DNA from: Kangiella sp. HD9-110m-PIT-SAG07
GTDB taxonomy: Bacteria; Pseudomonadota; Gammaproteobacteria; Enterobacterales; Kangiellaceae
DNA length: 64,000 nt
Assembly (NCBI GenBank): GCA_003370465.1
Contig: QQTG01000021.1
Span: forward strand, 124,001-188,000
Direction of reading: 5' to 3'
Position 1 is the stretch's first letter. Each line of letters opens with the position of its first letter. The translations under genes were made by a program, and so were the position numbers. Below the pieces are notes generated by a model. It had not been told where the DNA came from. It worked only from the letters and a program-made list of their open reading frames with translations, and did not search any database. Shown in pieces: positions 63,804 to 64,000 of this stretch.

Positions 63804-64000
63804 ATGAGTAACTCTCAACCGGTTAATGAAAAAACCAACCTACTCAACCTGACGCGCGATGAAATGGTCGAGTTCTTTGTAGAACTTGGTGAAAAACCAT
63901 TTCGTGCTCAACAGGTCATGAAGTGGATTCATCAGTTTGGTGTCGATAATTTCGACGATATGACTAACATCAGTAAGGCGAGCCGCCAAAAGTTAGCAGA
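63804..64000 (+). CDS. rlmN: 23S rRNA/tRNA adenine-C2 methyltransferase RlmN (5' part)
   Basis: The first 65 residues are visible, running off the right edge. [50 protein letters not shown] matches the N-terminal accessory domain of RlmN. This radical SAM enzyme methylates A2503 of 23S rRNA and A37 of some tRNAs. The catalytic part lies outside the window. ndk-rlmN adjacency is common in Gammaproteobacteria. Confidence 0.95.
   Translation, partial: MSNSQPVNEKTNLLNLTRDEMVEFFVELGEKPFRAQQVMKWIHQFGVDNFDDMTNISKASRQKLA

Noticed and set aside
1-64000. tRNA, rRNA, CRISPR arrays, prophage or complete insertion sequences
   Set aside because: I looked for TTCGA-type T-arms, regularly spaced direct repeats, integrase and transposase motifs and found none that hold up. 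Mobility here is limited to small non-coding repeats.

Overview
The window looks like the chromosome of a gammaproteobacterium of moderate, slightly AT-rich composition. Three blocks of gene order support this: rpsB-tsf-pyrH-frr-uppS-cdsA-dxr-rseP-bamA-skp-lpxD-fabZ-lpxA-lpxB-rnhB-dnaE; yebC-ruvC-ruvA; and ruvB-ybgC-tolQRAB-pal-cpoB-queE-queC. The overall look fits Oceanospirillales/Kangiella-like marine bacteria, but that genus guess is inference. I saw no rRNA, tRNA, CRISPR array, prophage or intact transposase gene.

Layout. 1-1283: an edge gene fragment, a SHOCT lipoprotein and the long rpsB leader. 1284-19681: a dense plus-strand run for translation (rpsB, tsf, frr), UMP kinase, isoprenoid and phospholipid precursors (uppS, dxr, cdsA), envelope assembly (rseP, bamA, skp), lipid A synthesis (lpxD, fabZ, lpxA, lpxB), and then rnhB and dnaE. 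19682-24272: mostly minus-strand accessory genes (small membrane proteins, an XRE-2TM regulator) and an alkylation-repair pair (ogt plus an Ada/AraC/AlkA fusion). 24470-26707: accA and tilS. 26720-31239: a minus-strand group with an S-adenosylhomocysteine-hydrolase-like protein, a patatin, a lytic transglycosylase and proS. 31455-37581: a small lipoprotein, an amidohydrolase, dapE, two VOC proteins and an OlsF-like ornithine-lipid synthase. 37991-42435: aspS, yebC, ruvC, ruvA. 42439-52955: an accessory island of small membrane and secreted proteins plus yheS, which separates ruvA from ruvB. 53242-61519: ruvB, ybgC, the tol-pal cluster, queE and queC. 61798-64000: a secreted BsuPI-domain protein, ndk and the start of rlmN.

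The most interesting material is non-coding. There are at least four dispersed hairpin families: a 3-hairpin element of about 160 nt in two inverted copies with compensatory stem changes; a nested-palindrome element in two copies; a small hairpin with a TCNAG-type loop in four copies; and an ACTCTGACCCC tag found at the 3' ends of accessory genes. The ndk leader has a promoter directly followed by a terminator-like hairpin, and then one GCTGAGA segment that can pair with either of two flanking TCTCAGC segments. A perfect 20-bp palindrome lies upstream of the yheS promoter. A 48-residue membrane protein gene (46996-47142) was found by hand.

Several start codons were moved from the longest reading frame on the basis of ribosome-binding sites or family length (fabZ, yebC, ruvA, tolQ, pal, queC, ndk, patatin). 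TTG starts are frequent here (skp, lpxD, ruvA, tolA, cpoB, queE and the 21144 gene).
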